A stretch of 49,267 bases of DNA from CAZGSN01 sp964371655. GTDB lineage: Bacteria > Desulfobacterota > Binatia > HRBIN30. Location of the stretch: positions 1 to 49,267 of the forward strand of contig CAYJOD010000044.1 of assembly GCA_964371655.1 (NCBI GenBank), read 5' to 3'. Position numbers and translations under genes: made by a program. This document shows, in pieces, positions 26,576-35,400 of this stretch; position 1 is the first letter of the stretch, and every line of letters begins with the position of its first letter. The notes below the pieces were generated by a model that worked only from the letters and a program-made list of their open reading frames with translations, had not been told where the DNA came from and made no database searches.

Positions 26576-26785
26576 ATGAACTTCATGACAAGCCTGGAAC
26601 TGCGAGACTTCAGCGACGCCGAACTGGTCGCGTTACTGGCCCTGATCCTAAGGGAGCTTGGCCAAGCGAAGGAAGGCTCGGTGGAATGGTACGCGGCGAT
26701 GACATCGCTCGACAATATCTATCGCGAGCAGGCGAAACGGCGCGTGATCGTCCGACCACGGCTGCCTCGCGGTCCGGAGTTCTGA
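26576..26785 (+). CDS. Small acidic/basic element protein, paralogue of 30,234 ORF
   Basis: 69 residues from ATG at 26576, with AGAGGAGA 5 bases upstream. N-terminal half is Leu/Asp/Glu-rich (TSLELRDFSDAELVALLALI), C-terminal half reads KEGSVEWYAAMTSLDNIYRE then a basic tail ending RGPEF. A diverged copy of the C-terminal half is found in the frame at 30,234 (QGSVRWHMAMLTLDHIHREE ... RGSEF). The last 138 bases overlap the antisense gene at 26,648. Function unknown. Confidence 0.65.
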   Translation: MNFMTSLELRDFSDAELVALLALILRELGQAKEGSVEWYAAMTSLDNIYREQAKRRVIVRPRLPRGPEF

Positions 26786-27142
26786 TCCACCGCACTGCAT
26801 CGCAGGCGATCCGCCTACGATGCACTCGCTCCAGAAAACCGTAAACTGTCGCGTGGATTGCTCGTATTCCCGCCAGACTCGAGAGTCGCTTTCGACAGTC
26901 AGCCATGCGTCGAGGTATGCGATGGATCCGCCGATGTCGGCAATCGTCGACGCGGCAATGAAGTGCAAGCGGTAACCGGTCCCGGCGATCGGGAGCGGCG
27001 CATCTGTCGAGTAGATGCTCCGCACCTCCAGGCGCGCAACATGCTCGCCGAGGATGTGCGCCGGCAGCCATTCCGGCTCATAGGTGACTTCGATAAGAAT
27101 GCGGCTCCACTCGAAGCGGTAGATTTCGGCGCGCCGCGTCAC
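26648..27142 (-). CDS. Conserved hypothetical protein with probable stop-loss extension
   Basis: 164 residues from GTG at 27142, which overlaps the stop of the gene before it (TGA/GTGA). Residues 1-103 look like a small conserved protein of alphaproteobacterial elements (IEVTYEPEWLPAHILGEHVA, LPIAGTGYRLHFI, GGSIAYLDAWL). Around residue 103 the frame reads RQFTVF-W, where relatives, as I remember them, end in RQLSLF-stop. The codon is TGG (26,831-26,833 on the plus strand CCA) in place of TGA. The remaining 60 residues look like antisense of the 26,576 gene, so the ancestral protein likely ended at 26,831. Confidence 0.65.
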   Translation of the reverse strand: MTRRAEIYRFEWSRILIEVTYEPEWLPAHILGEHVARLEVRSIYSTDAPLPIAGTGYRLHFIAASTIADIGGSIAYLDAWLTVESDSRVWREYEQSTRQFTVFWSECIVGGSPAMQCGGSELRTARQPWSDDHAPFRLLAIDIVERCHRRVPFHRAFLRLAKLP

Positions 27143-27354
27143 GGCGCATCTTCCGGGGGGGCGAGTTCATCGAGGACGGCGCTGCGTATCACGCTGGCCT
27201 TGGCGATGACCTCCAGCGTCGAGGCGAACAGCTCCTCCGGCTCGGTACACCTCAGCTCCGGCACGGCGAGCAATTCGCCCAGCACTTCGACGAGTTCTTC
27301 GATGTGGTAGTCGGCAAGCGTTCTCTTTGCCCGTGGCTGTATGTCGTAATACAT
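27139..27354 (-). CDS. Small acidic element protein
   Basis: 71 residues from ATG at 27354, with AGGAGG 5 bases upstream. Begins MYYDIQPRAKRTLADYHIEE, then is strongly acidic and helical (LVEVLGELLA ... LDELAPPEDAP). The frame is open to 27552, but the Arg/Ser-rich extension is antisense-like shadow of the neighbouring gene. Belongs to the leftward run of small accessory genes downstream of parB-like. No family recognised. Confidence 0.7.
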   Translation of the reverse strand: MYYDIQPRAKRTLADYHIEELVEVLGELLAVPELRCTEPEELFASTLEVIAKASVIRSAVLDELAPPEDAP

Positions 27355-27385
27355 GATGACCTCCTGTGTGGAGAAGGAAGAGCGC

Positions 27386-27622
27386 TTACGCGCTCTCCCC
27401 CTCGGTTGCTTCTGGCTGAACGGTTTCGGCTGCGGTCTTCGCCTTCGGCGGGAACGCCGCGTAGCGTTTGCCGTTGATGAGGAAGCTGTAGCCCTTCCCG
27501 GTCTTGTGGGCGAAGGCGGCGCCGACGCGCTTGTTCTCCTTCTTGCCGTCACTCTCGACGGTGTCGAAGATGTAGAAGGCCGGTATCTGTTTCTCTTTGG
27601 TCGTTTCGGTTGGTGTTGTCAT
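27386..27622 (-). CDS. Small element protein (GKGYSFLINGKRYAAFPP motif)
   Basis: 78 residues from ATG at 27622, with AAGGAGA upstream. Thr/Lys/Glu-rich ends flank a compact beta-rich core: IPAFYIFDTVESDGKKENKR, VGAAFAHKTGKGYSFLING. Similar short single-domain proteins occur in alphaproteobacterial plasmids and integrative elements, of unknown function. It is preceded by repeat A. Confidence 0.7.
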   Translation of the reverse strand: MTTPTETTKEKQIPAFYIFDTVESDGKKENKRVGAAFAHKTGKGYSFLINGKRYAAFPPKAKTAAETVQPEATEGESA

Positions 27623-27639
27623 GGTCGTTCTCCTTTTTT

Positions 27640-27840
27640 CGTGTTTGAACAAATCCCCGAAGGGATGAGTCCCCGTCGCCATGCGCCAGGGCGCGGCGTC
27701 AATCAGGAAAATTGGGGGAGACCTTCAGGGGGAACCGATTCTTCCTGTTGATGCTGGAAGCGCCCGCGCATGCAGGGATGAGACGATGCCAAAGGGGTTT
27801 TTCAAACACAGCTTCAGGAGAACGGCTGACAATACGGAGC
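27640..27840. repeat. Element repeat, copy A
   Basis: About 200 bases that are highly similar to 30,086-30,285. Shared blocks are TTGAACAAATCCCCGAAGGG, a CGTCGCCATGCGCCAGGGCG core, AATCAGGAAAATTGGGGG, TTCCTGTTGA, GGAAGCGCCCGCG and AGACGATGCCAAAGGGGTTT. It sits right upstream of the small gene starting at 27,622 and contains the N-terminus of a frame MPKGFFKHSFRRTAD whose continuation looks non-coding. The rest of the 27,623-27,998 spacer shows nothing I can support. Confidence 0.8.
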
Positions 27841-27998
27841 AGTCGACCGGAAAAGATTCCCGGCAGTTCGCGTCAATCGAACCCCACCATCGAGTGTGGC
27901 AAGTATCAGAAACTGGACCGTCGGCACTTTGCACAGAGCAAGAAGAAGCCGGCCACGTCTTCGACCGGCGTACCTCATCAACGCTGTTGCTAACGCGG

Positions 27999-29816
27999 CT
28001 ACCGAAGAAGCGGCGGGAGCCATCCGGTGCCGACCGTTTCGCGTTCAGCGAGAGCGGCAAGATCGGCCTTCTTGAGCTTCTCCCAGGCGGGTGCGGGCGA
28101 AGTATTCCTCGCCTCGCGCAATGCATCCAGAATCTGCGGCTTGCTGATGCGACCGAAGTAATTTGCGGCGGTCGGCGTGAACCATGTCTTCATGTCGAGG
28201 CTTACGGCTGACGCGAGCATCGCGGCATGCGCGAGGCGCGCGTTCTGCTGCCCAGTGTGTTTCACCTGCACGGCGTTGACGGTCGTCCCGACGCAGAAGG
28301 CAAGGAGATCGAGGAGCACCGTCTGGTGCTGTTCAAGGCACCAGTTCCAGAGGGCATCGGATGTGCCGGGAAGTTGCTGACCCCAGGTTTGGCGTGCCGC
28401 TTCGAGCTGTGCGAAGGCTTTGGCGCCTTCGACCCGGTGAAGGGACTGAGGCGAAGCGGCGATCTCAAGGCTGCTGACAGCGGAGGGACCGCCGAGGATA
28501 ATCCTCGATGCGAAGGTGTGAGCGACGGCGGCGAGAGCGATCTCCGGGCGCTGCAGAAGTTCGGCGGCGAGCGCCGCGGATCTTTCAGCGCTGAGACTTT
28601 CGGTGAGCGCTGCGGAGAAGGACGGCGATTGGTCGCCTTCGCTCGCAGCGTCTCCGGTGGCAGAACGGGGCTTCGCCTTGGCAGATCGTGGCATGTCCTC
28701 GCGTCGGATCAGCCCGCGCTCGATGGTGGCCTTTCCGTCGTGGCCGATGGTGACCACGGCGCCAGCGATCGCGAGAGTCTCTGATGGCCAGATCTCGTCG
28801 CGGTCGTCGAGCCTGTCGATCGCTTCGTCAATCTCGTCGAGACGGCCGGGGCGAGGATCGTCCTCGTCGCCACTTCGCCAGAGTTCCAGAAGAGCATCAC
28901 GTTCCTGCTCCAGGGCTTCGAGCCGGGCGGTGTCCTCCGGTGACAACGGCTCCCGTTCCGGATGAACGCGGTGGAATTGGGCGCGCACCTCGTACGGAAA
29001 CGATGTGAGGACCTCAACCCATTTCCAGCCTTCCTTGCGCACGGGCTTCGCGGCCTTGTCGAGTTTCTCCATTGCCAGCCAGTCGAGCAGGGAGACATCG
29101 GCGATGAAGATCCCCTCGTCGTCCTCGCTGAAGAGGTCGCGACGCGTCACGCCTCCGGCTTTCTCGTACGCCTTGATCGTGACGAACTGCACGCGCCTGT
29201 CGGTCGCGGCGATCTCGTGCTCCGTCAGGGCGGCGCGGATGTCCGCTGCGTCCTGCCATGCCGCCATGCCGGCGAAAACGCGCTCTTGCGCGTCGTGATC
29301 GTCGGAGACGGCGAAGGCCATAACGCTTTCGAGGGTGAGTTTTCCATCGCGATAGGCCTGAAGAATGACCGGGCTGACCCGCGCGAGTTTCAGGCGCTGC
29401 ATCACCACCGCGGCGGTGACGCCGAAGCGGGCGGCAACGTCTTCCACGGGTGCGCCCTTGTCGACGAGCAGGCGGAAGGCCTCGAACTGGTCGGCGGGGT
29501 GCATCTTGTCGCGCACCACGTTCTCGGCGAGGCTCAGCTCGGTGGCGTCAATCTCGCCCTCGGCGATCTTGCACGGCACGGGATGGGTGCTCTTGATTGC
29601 ACCGGCCTCGGCGAGCAGGTTCAGCGCCTTCAGGCGCTGGCCTCCGGCGACGACGGCGAATTTCTTCCCCTGCTTTCTGACGACGAGATTTTGTTGCAGG
29701 CCATGCGCCTTGATGGACGCGGCCAGCTCGTCGATGAAGCCCCTGTTCTGCGTCTTCCGGACGTTGCCGTCCCAAATGGTGAGCCTGTTGAGCGGGATGT
29801 TGGTGATATCGGTCAT
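27999..29816 (-). CDS. ParB/Spo0J-family nuclease-domain protein
   Basis: 605 residues. The N-terminal ParB domain shows the boxes LNRLTIWDGNVRKT, VVAGGQRLKALNLL and ELSLAENVVRDKMHPADQFE, followed by a helix-turn-helix DNA-binding part (AARFGVTAAVVMQRLKLARV). The long C-terminal region, including an acidic helix (LEALEQERDALLELWRSGDE), is typical of large ParB-like proteins on alphaproteobacterial plasmids and integrative elements, where they help partition or regulate. No ParA is adjacent. Its ATG overlaps the stop of the upstream small gene by 4 bases. Confidence 0.87.
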   Translation of the reverse strand: MTDITNIPLNRLTIWDGNVRKTQNRGFIDELAASIKAHGLQQNLVVRKQGKKFAVVAGGQRLKALNLLAEAGAIKSTHPVPCKIAEGEIDATELSLAENVVRDKMHPADQFEAFRLLVDKGAPVEDVAARFGVTAAVVMQRLKLARVSPVILQAYRDGKLTLESVMAFAVSDDHDAQERVFAGMAAWQDAADIRAALTEHEIAATDRRVQFVTIKAYEKAGGVTRRDLFSEDDEGIFIADVSLLDWLAMEKLDKAAKPVRKEGWKWVEVLTSFPYEVRAQFHRVHPEREPLSPEDTARLEALEQERDALLELWRSGDEDDPRPGRLDEIDEAIDRLDDRDEIWPSETLAIAGAVVTIGHDGKATIERGLIRREDMPRSAKAKPRSATGDAASEGDQSPSFSAALTESLSAERSAALAAELLQRPEIALAAVAHTFASRIILGGPSAVSSLEIAASPQSLHRVEGAKAFAQLEAARQTWGQQLPGTSDALWNWCLEQHQTVLLDLLAFCVGTTVNAVQVKHTGQQNARLAHAAMLASAVSLDMKTWFTPTAANYFGRISKPQILDALREARNTSPAPAWEKLKKADLAALAERETVGTGWLPPLLR

Positions 29817-30070
29817 GCGTTTTCTCCTTGTTGATGGTTGGGTTGGGGTGTGGTGTCGGGCACGTAGCGAACGCGGAATTCATTGCGTCCGTAAGACCCG
29901 AGGTGGCCGGCGTCGTACTCCGCGTCGAGGTCTTCAAGATGCTCGCTTAGCGCGGCCTCGGCGGCTTTCCGGCTGACGAACGTTTCCGGCTGCAAGCCCT
30001 CGCCTTCGTCGAAGAGCCAGGTGTTGATCCAGCCGTAAGCCAGTGTGTAGTGCTGCACTTCGTAGGTCAT
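29813..30070 (-). CDS. Small element protein upstream of parB-like gene
   Basis: 85 residues from ATG at 30070, with AAAGGAGA 7 bases upstream. Reads MTYEVQHYTLAYGWINTWLF, then an acidic helical part with DLDAEYDAGHLGSYGRNEFR. Its stop overlaps the parB-like start (ATGA), so the two are coupled. Similar small proteins recur beside such parB genes, but no function is known to me. Confidence 0.7.
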   Translation of the reverse strand: MTYEVQHYTLAYGWINTWLFDEGEGLQPETFVSRKAAEAALSEHLEDLDAEYDAGHLGSYGRNEFRVRYVPDTTPQPNHQQGENA

Positions 30071-30085
30071 GTAGGTCTCCTTTCT

Positions 30086-30285
30086 CGTGGTTGAACAAAT
30101 CCCCGAAGGGATAAGTCCCCGTCGCCATGCGCCAGGGCGCGGCGTCAATCAGGAAAATTGGGGGGACCGCTCGCGGGGGAACCGAGGCTTCCTGTTGACG
30201 CGGGAAGCGCCCGCGTATGGCAGGGATCAGACGATGCCGAAGGGGTTGTGCAAATACGCTTTCAGGAGAGCTGCTGACATAAGGG
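30086..30285. repeat. Element repeat, copy B
   Basis: Same blocks in the same order as 27,640-27,840, with scattered changes and a few short gaps. As in copy A it lies immediately upstream of a leftward small gene that starts with a good ribosome site, so it may carry a promoter or leader. A third, weaker match to its right end (GGGGTTTGGAAAACACGGCT, then GAAGGAGAGCTGCC) is at about 31,055-31,095. Confidence 0.8.
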
Positions 30286-30548
30286 AAGTATGCAGACACG
30301 CTTTCGCCCGGGTTCGCATGGAGCAAGGCTCGGTGCGATGGCACATGGCGATGCTCACGCTCGATCACATCCATCGCGAAGAGCAACGGCGCCGCGCGTC
30401 ACGCGGCAGACACGTCGGGGTCCGGGGTTCTGAGTTCCCCGGCGACCGCCACCGCAGACGATCTCGCCCGCGACGGACGGGGTCGCGCCAATGCTGGCTG
30501 GCCGTTCAATACTCGCCCGTCAACAGGATTGTGTTGTCGATGAAATAG
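30234..30548 (+). pseudogene. ORF with paralogous core of the 26,576 gene
   Basis: 104-codon frame from ATG inside repeat B (MPKGLCKYAFRRAADIREVC). Residues about 29-68 (EQGSVRWHMAMLTLDHIHRE ... RGSEF) are clearly related to the C-terminal half of the 69-residue protein at 26,576. No ribosome site precedes the ATG, the N-terminal part is repeat-derived, and the frame runs past the homologous end into the antisense of the next gene. This looks like a decayed duplicate joined to the repeat. Confidence 0.55.
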
Positions 30549-30871
30549 AGGCTGATTTCAGCGAGAGGGAAGTCGGTGAACTCGATGTGCTTCGTGAAGA
30601 CGACGCGGTCGTTTCCGTCGTCGCACGTCAACACGGCGGTCATCGCCGCGAGGTCGACGCTGAGTTTCCAGACTTGGAATTCCTCGGCCGCTACAGCCGG
30701 GACGGACTGCGCGAAGGCGATCTCGTCGATGAGCCAGTAGGCGCCTCCGGTGTCGGCGACATACTTGGCGCCGTCGGTATAGACAACCTTGCGGACCAAA
30801 GCGTGACGATACCAATGCTCGCTGCCCGTGAAGTGGGCCAAGTCGTTCTTGTGAAGGGTTTTCTGCGACAT
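30506..30871 (-). CDS. DUF6876-like protein
   Basis: 121 residues from ATG at 30871, with GGAGCAG upstream. The pattern LAHFTGSEHWYRHALVRKVV, TDGAKYVADTGGAYWLIDEI, QVWKLSVD and TDFPLAEISLYFIDN matches the small DUF6876 family carried on plasmids and integrative elements, of unknown function. The frame is open to 30913, but the upstream residues show no ribosome site. Divergent from the 31,183 gene across a 311-bp spacer that holds a weak repeat match and the shared promoter motif. Confidence 0.75.
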   Translation of the reverse strand: MSQKTLHKNDLAHFTGSEHWYRHALVRKVVYTDGAKYVADTGGAYWLIDEIAFAQSVPAVAAEEFQVWKLSVDLAAMTAVLTCDDGNDRVVFTKHIEFTDFPLAEISLYFIDNTILLTGEY

Positions 30872-31123
30872 TATTTCTGCTCCTTTGTTTGAGGCCCCCA
30901 CCAGCGGGGGCAACGGACCAAAGGGGCGAAGCCAGGAGGCTGGCTGTCACACCCCCAACACGGGAGCGAAGCGAATGGAGCGGGCCGGGGTTGACGGCCA
31001 GACAGCTTCGTCCAGAGTCCGGACTACGCCCCGCTGTTGGCGGTCACGCAAAGGTGCAGAGGGGTTTGGAAAACACGGCTTGAAGGAGAGCTGCCGAGCC
31101 CGGCGGAACGGCGCGCATGGAAC

Positions 31124-31165
31124 GCGTTTAACGGATTATTAAGGCCTGTCCGTTACACTGAAAAT
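31124..31165 (+). promoter_or_regulatory. Shared operator-promoter motif, copy 1
   Basis: TTTAACGGATTATTAAGG contains the near-inverted repeat TTAAC-N5-(A)TTAA. Eleven bases further is TTACACT (-10-like), then GAAAAT. It aligns without gaps over about 40 bases with copies at 31,628 and 45,906. It precedes the GTG of the 31,183 gene by about 20 bases. Confidence 0.65.
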
Positions 31166-31182
31166 GAGGGTGGGCCTTATGA

Positions 31183-31635
31183 GTGACAGAGCGGGAAGAG
31201 CAAAACGATGGAGTCGAGATAGTCGTCGATGATGATGGGACAGCGCGGTTCCTTCTCCACGGCGTTCTCCATCGTGACCGCGGTCCGGCAATCATGCGGC
31301 CCGGTCCGAGTGGTCACTATGATGAGTTCTGGTGGTACCGACTCGGCAAGATACACCGCGAGGACGGGCCGGCGATCGAGCGGGCCGACGGCACGAAACA
31401 ATGGTTTTGTGACGGGAATCCGCACCGCGAGGATGGTCCCGCCGTTGAGCGCGCGGATGGTTCAAAGGAATATTGGCTCGAGGGCGAGTTCTTGGACGGC
31501 GGAGCCTCGGAGCTGGCGCGGCGGCGGCCCCCGGCATTACTGCGGGTGATAGAGAAAGCCCGCGCGATGAAGACGAAGCCGACTTTCAAACCGGGATGTC
31601 TCCGGATTCGCTCCTACCCGTGCGCCGTGCGGTAA
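31183..31635 (+). CDS. GPA-repeat (MORN-like) protein
   Basis: 150 residues from GTG at 31183. It contains at least three repeats of the form G-x-x-HR-(E/D)-x-GPA(I/V), e.g. GVLHRDRGPAI, GKIHREDGPAIERADGTK and GNPHREDGPAVERADGSK, each followed by a W/F-rich strand. This is the repeat type of phage and giant-virus proteins resembling MORN units. A basic helix (RVIEKARAMKTKPTFK) ends the protein. Its stop lies inside the promoter motif of the next gene. An overlapping ATG at 31179 opens a very short frame only. Function unknown. Confidence 0.65.
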   Translation: MTEREEQNDGVEIVVDDDGTARFLLHGVLHRDRGPAIMRPGPSGHYDEFWWYRLGKIHREDGPAIERADGTKQWFCDGNPHREDGPAVERADGSKEYWLEGEFLDGGASELARRRPPALLRVIEKARAMKTKPTFKPGCLRIRSYPCAVR

Positions 31636-31670
31636 CGGCTTGTTAACTTTTAGCTGGCATACTGAAAGTA
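31628..31670 (+). promoter_or_regulatory. Shared operator-promoter motif, copy 2
   Basis: GGTAACGGCTTGTTAACTTT holds the inverted repeat GTAAC-N5-GTTAA(C); eighteen bases after the second half comes GCATACTGAAAGT. Gap-free alignment with the copies at 31,124 and 45,906. It overlaps the stop of the 31,183 gene and precedes the ATG at 31,686 by 16 bases. Confidence 0.7.
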
Positions 31671-31685
31671 GGAACGGTGTGTCAG

Positions 31686-32291
31686 ATGTCGGTCACAGAC
31701 AGCTTTCTCCGCGGGGAGAAGAAATACGAACTCGTGCCGGGTCAACAGCTCATCATGGCGGGTACGACGCTGTACCGCATTCGGGCGCTTAAGGATTTCG
31801 GCAAAGTGAAGGCGGGCAGTCTGGGGGGCTTTGTCGCGTCAGAGCGCAACCTGAGCCAGCTCGGCGATTGCTGGGTCGCCGACGACGGCCTGGTCTACGA
31901 TGACGCGGTGCTATCCGGCGACGCTCAAATTTTCGGCTGTGGGCGCGTTTACGACCATGGGCGGGTCAGCGATAGGGGGCAGATTCTCGGCAACGGGCAA
32001 GTCTTCGAGAATGGGTGGGTCTTCAAAAGTGGAGCGGTCTTCGACAACGCGATGATCTTCGGCGAGGGACAAGTCCGCGACAACGGACTGGCCTACGGGG
32101 ACTCACAGGTTTTCGAAAACGCGCGGGTTGTGGATGACGGACAGGTCTGCGGCTACGCGCGCCTCAGCGGCAGGACCGTGGTCGGCGGTCATGAGAAAGT
32201 TGGCGGCGTTATGTCGTACGTGCCGCAGCGGAGACCGAAGGGTCGTGGCGGCGCTTGCTTTCCTTCTCGGGGCGGCCCACGCCGCCGCTGA
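31686..32291 (+). CDS. YdcK-like beta-solenoid protein, paralogue 1
   Basis: 201 residues. An N-terminal cap (KKYELVPGQQLIMAGTTLYR, then IRALKDFGKVKAGSLGGFV and ERNLSQLGDCWV) is followed by hexapeptide-like left-handed helix turns such as GDAQIFG, GQVFENG and GEGQVRDNG, and a basic tail. The cap matches the E. coli YdcK type (conserved DF-VKAG-GG-V-LS-GDCW). ATG at 31686 gives the same MS-x-x-D-x-F start as the two paralogues; the ORF extends to 31677. Structural homologues are called putative transferases but no activity is shown. Likely cytoplasmic. Confidence 0.78.
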   Translation: MSVTDSFLRGEKKYELVPGQQLIMAGTTLYRIRALKDFGKVKAGSLGGFVASERNLSQLGDCWVADDGLVYDDAVLSGDAQIFGCGRVYDHGRVSDRGQILGNGQVFENGWVFKSGAVFDNAMIFGEGQVRDNGLAYGDSQVFENARVVDDGQVCGYARLSGRTVVGGHEKVGGVMSYVPQRRPKGRGGACFPSRGGPRRR

Positions 32292-32303
32292 GGGTTTCGC
32301 CGG

Positions 32304-32340
32304 CATTAACGGAATTTTCAACGTTTCGGGGATACAATGA
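32304..32340 (+). promoter_or_regulatory. Shared operator-promoter motif, weaker copy 4
   Basis: ATTAACGGAATTTTCAACGT is followed by a GATACAAT -10-like box one base off the spacing seen in the other copies. The second half of the inverted repeat is degenerate. It lies about 125 bp upstream of the methylase-helicase start. Confidence 0.4.
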
Positions 32341-32464
32341 GGAATACACAACTTCCGATGCGGAATACAAGGTAATGTATACGTGCGACCGCGATGAAAG
32401 GAGTCGGGAATAAGATAGCGTCACGCCTTCGCGCCGGAGATCTTCGCGGAAAGGAAGGCGGACG

Positions 32465-35400
32465 ATGGCACGGAGGTTTCAGAACGGCGGACCGCGTGGA
32501 CGATCATCCATCCGCGCGCATTTTAACCAACTCTCGCTGTTCGGGAACGGACGCGCGGGATCAGCAGCGGAAAAGACAGCGGAGGTGTCCAGTGAAGGAA
32601 CGAACAGCCCTCGGAGAAGCGATCCTGAAACATTGGCAGGAGCATTGCCCGCAGATGGTGCAAGACCTGGAGAAGAACAATCGCCTGGACCAGGCACTGT
32701 TCGAGGCGCAGGAGAAGACGGGCGACTTGCTGTTCGAATTGGTCTCGGTAAAGAAGATGGACTATCAGCCGGCGTGGGAGATGGCGACGCGGGAGTGGGC
32801 GTTTCTGCCGGGCGAGGACCTCCATCCGAAGGCCCGGCCGCCCTCCGGGAAATCGACCCGGAAGCGGAGCCGCCGCCCCCGTCGCGCGACTTCAGAATAG
32901 AGGATGCTCACCGCATCGGCGAAGGCGGGCTGAAGGAAAAGGCCCGCGACAACATCGCAGCCATCCGCGCTCTCAAGCGGATCGAATCCGAAAACCGCGA
33001 AGCCACCGAAGAGGAGAAAGCGCTCCTTGTTCGGTACGCCGGATGGGGCGCCTTGCCGAATGTGTTTCACCCTTATCCGCCGCCTGAGTGGCGCGACATC
33101 GCCGTTGAGGTCCGCGATCTCCTGACGGACGACGAGTACGACTCGGCGCGCGGCTCGACGCCGAATGCCCATTACACAGCGCCGGCAGTCGTGCAGACGA
33201 TGTGGCGGGCTTTGCAACGCCTCGGGCTTGAACCGGGCGCGCAGGTTCTTGAGCCCTCGATGGGCGCAGGTCATTTCTTCGGATTGATGCCGGAGGCGCT
33301 GTTACCGGGTGTCCGGCGCACAGGCGTCGAGCTCGACAGCCTCACCGCCCGCATTGCGCAGCAGCTCTATCCCGACGCCACCATCATCGCCAAGGGCTTC
33401 GAGGAAACGGCTCTTCCCGATAATTTCTTCGACGCGGTGATTGGCAACATACCCTTCGGCAATTATCCCGTACATGATCCCGCCTACCGGCGTTCCCCGG
33501 TCACGCGGGCAATTCACGACTACTTCCTCGCAAAATCCCTCGACAAGTTGCGGGCGGGCGGCGTGATGGCGCTCATCACCAGCCGCTACACGATGGACAA
33601 ACAGGATTCGACCATCCGGCGGTATCTCGATGATCGCGCCGATCTGGTCGCCGCCATCCGGTTGCCCGATACGGCGTTCAAGGAAAACGCGGGCACGGAA
33701 GTCACAACCGACATCCTCATCCTTCAGAAACGCCCACCCGGAACCACCGCGCGCGGCGAATCGTGGCGGGACCTCGCGCCCGTGGCGACGCCGGACGGCG
33801 AGATAGAGGTCAACGAATATTTCGCCCGTCACCCGGAAATGATGCTGGGCGAGATGCGTCTCGAAGGCTCGATGTACAGCGACAAGGAGCCGACGCTCGC
33901 GGGCGCACTGTCACCGGCGCTGCTCGACAGAGCGGTGTCGTCGCTGCCGGAAGGAATCCTCTCCGGCATGGAAAGGGGCCGCGCTCCTCCGTCTTCGCCG
34001 GAGAACGCCGGCCCGGGGAACGGGACGGAGGTGAAGGACGGGGCCTATGCGGTGCGCGACGGCCTGCTCGTCATTCGCCGGGGGGCGGCATTCGAGCCCG
34101 CGAAAGTGCCGGGCGCGCTGGCGTGGCGCATCCGCGGGATGTTGACGCTGCGGGACTCTGTCCGCGCCGTGTTCCGGACGCAGCTCGACGACGCGCCGGA
34201 AGAACAGATCGTCGAGGCGCGCCAGCTGCTGAACGAAATCTATGATTCCTTCGTCCGCCGCTACGGGCCGCTGTCGTCGCGCGAAAACGTGAAGGCCTTC
34301 GCGGGCGATGTCGATCAGCCCCTGCTCCTCTCGCTTGAAACCTACGACCCGGAAACCATGCGTGCCGCGAAGACGGCCATCTTCGAGCGGCGGACGCTGG
34401 AGCGCTACCGCCCCGTTGAGCATGTAGAGACGGCGGCGGAAGCCCTCGCCGTTTCCCTGAACGAAACCGGAAACATCCAGTGGCCGCGCATGGAGCAGGT
34501 GACGGGGCGGAGCGCCCGCCAGTTGCAACGGGAGCTGGGGAGCCTGGTCTATTGCAATCCGGAGGGCGGGACCTGGGAGACGGCGGACCTCTTCCTGAGC
34601 GGCGACGTGCGCCACAAATTGAAGGCCTCCGAAGCGGCGGCGGCGCTGAGCCCGTCTTATGAGCGCAATGTGGAAGCCCTGAAGGCCGTACAGCCCGCCG
34701 ATCTGGAACCGGGCGATATCGAGGCCCGATTGGGGTCCTCGTGGATTCCGGCGAGCGACATCCAGGACTTCGTCTCCGCGCTTCTGGACATAGCCCCGCG
34801 CAGCGTGCGCGTCGGCCACGCGCAGGTGATTGCGACATGGACCGTCGAGATCGATGCCTTCGAGCGCGGGAGCGTTGGCAACACGACGGTGCACGGAACC
34901 GCGCGGTTTCGCGCGTCGGACCTGATCGAGCAGGCCCTCAACGGGCGCGTGCCGACCGCCTATGACGAGCTACCGGACAAGGGCCGCGTCATCAATCAGC
35001 AAGAAACTATCGCCGCCCGGGAAAAGCAGCAGCAGTTGAAAGACCGCTTCCGGGAATGGGTCTGGGAGGACAGCACGCGGTCCGCGCGGCTGGCGCGCGA
35101 CTATAACGACCGGTTCAACAATCTGCGCCTGCGTTGCTTCGACGGCGCGCATTTGACTCTCCCCGGCATGAACCGCGCTTACTTACGCGACGGAGACCTG
35201 TCCCGTCACCAGAAAGACGCTGTGTGGCGGATGGTGCAAAGCGGGAGCACGCTGCTGGCGCATGTGGTGGGGGCCGGAAAGACCTGGACGATGGCGGCCG
35301 CGGCGATGGAAATGCGCCGGCTAGGGCTTGCGAAAAAGCCCATGTTCGTGGTGCCCAATCATCTCGTCGAGCAATGGGGCGCGGAGTTTCTCAAGCTCTA

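Noticed and set aside
27681..28211. 176-codon plus-strand frame from repeat A (MPKGFFKHSF...)
   Set aside because: Continues into antisense of the parB-like gene; only its first ~15 codons resemble copy B.
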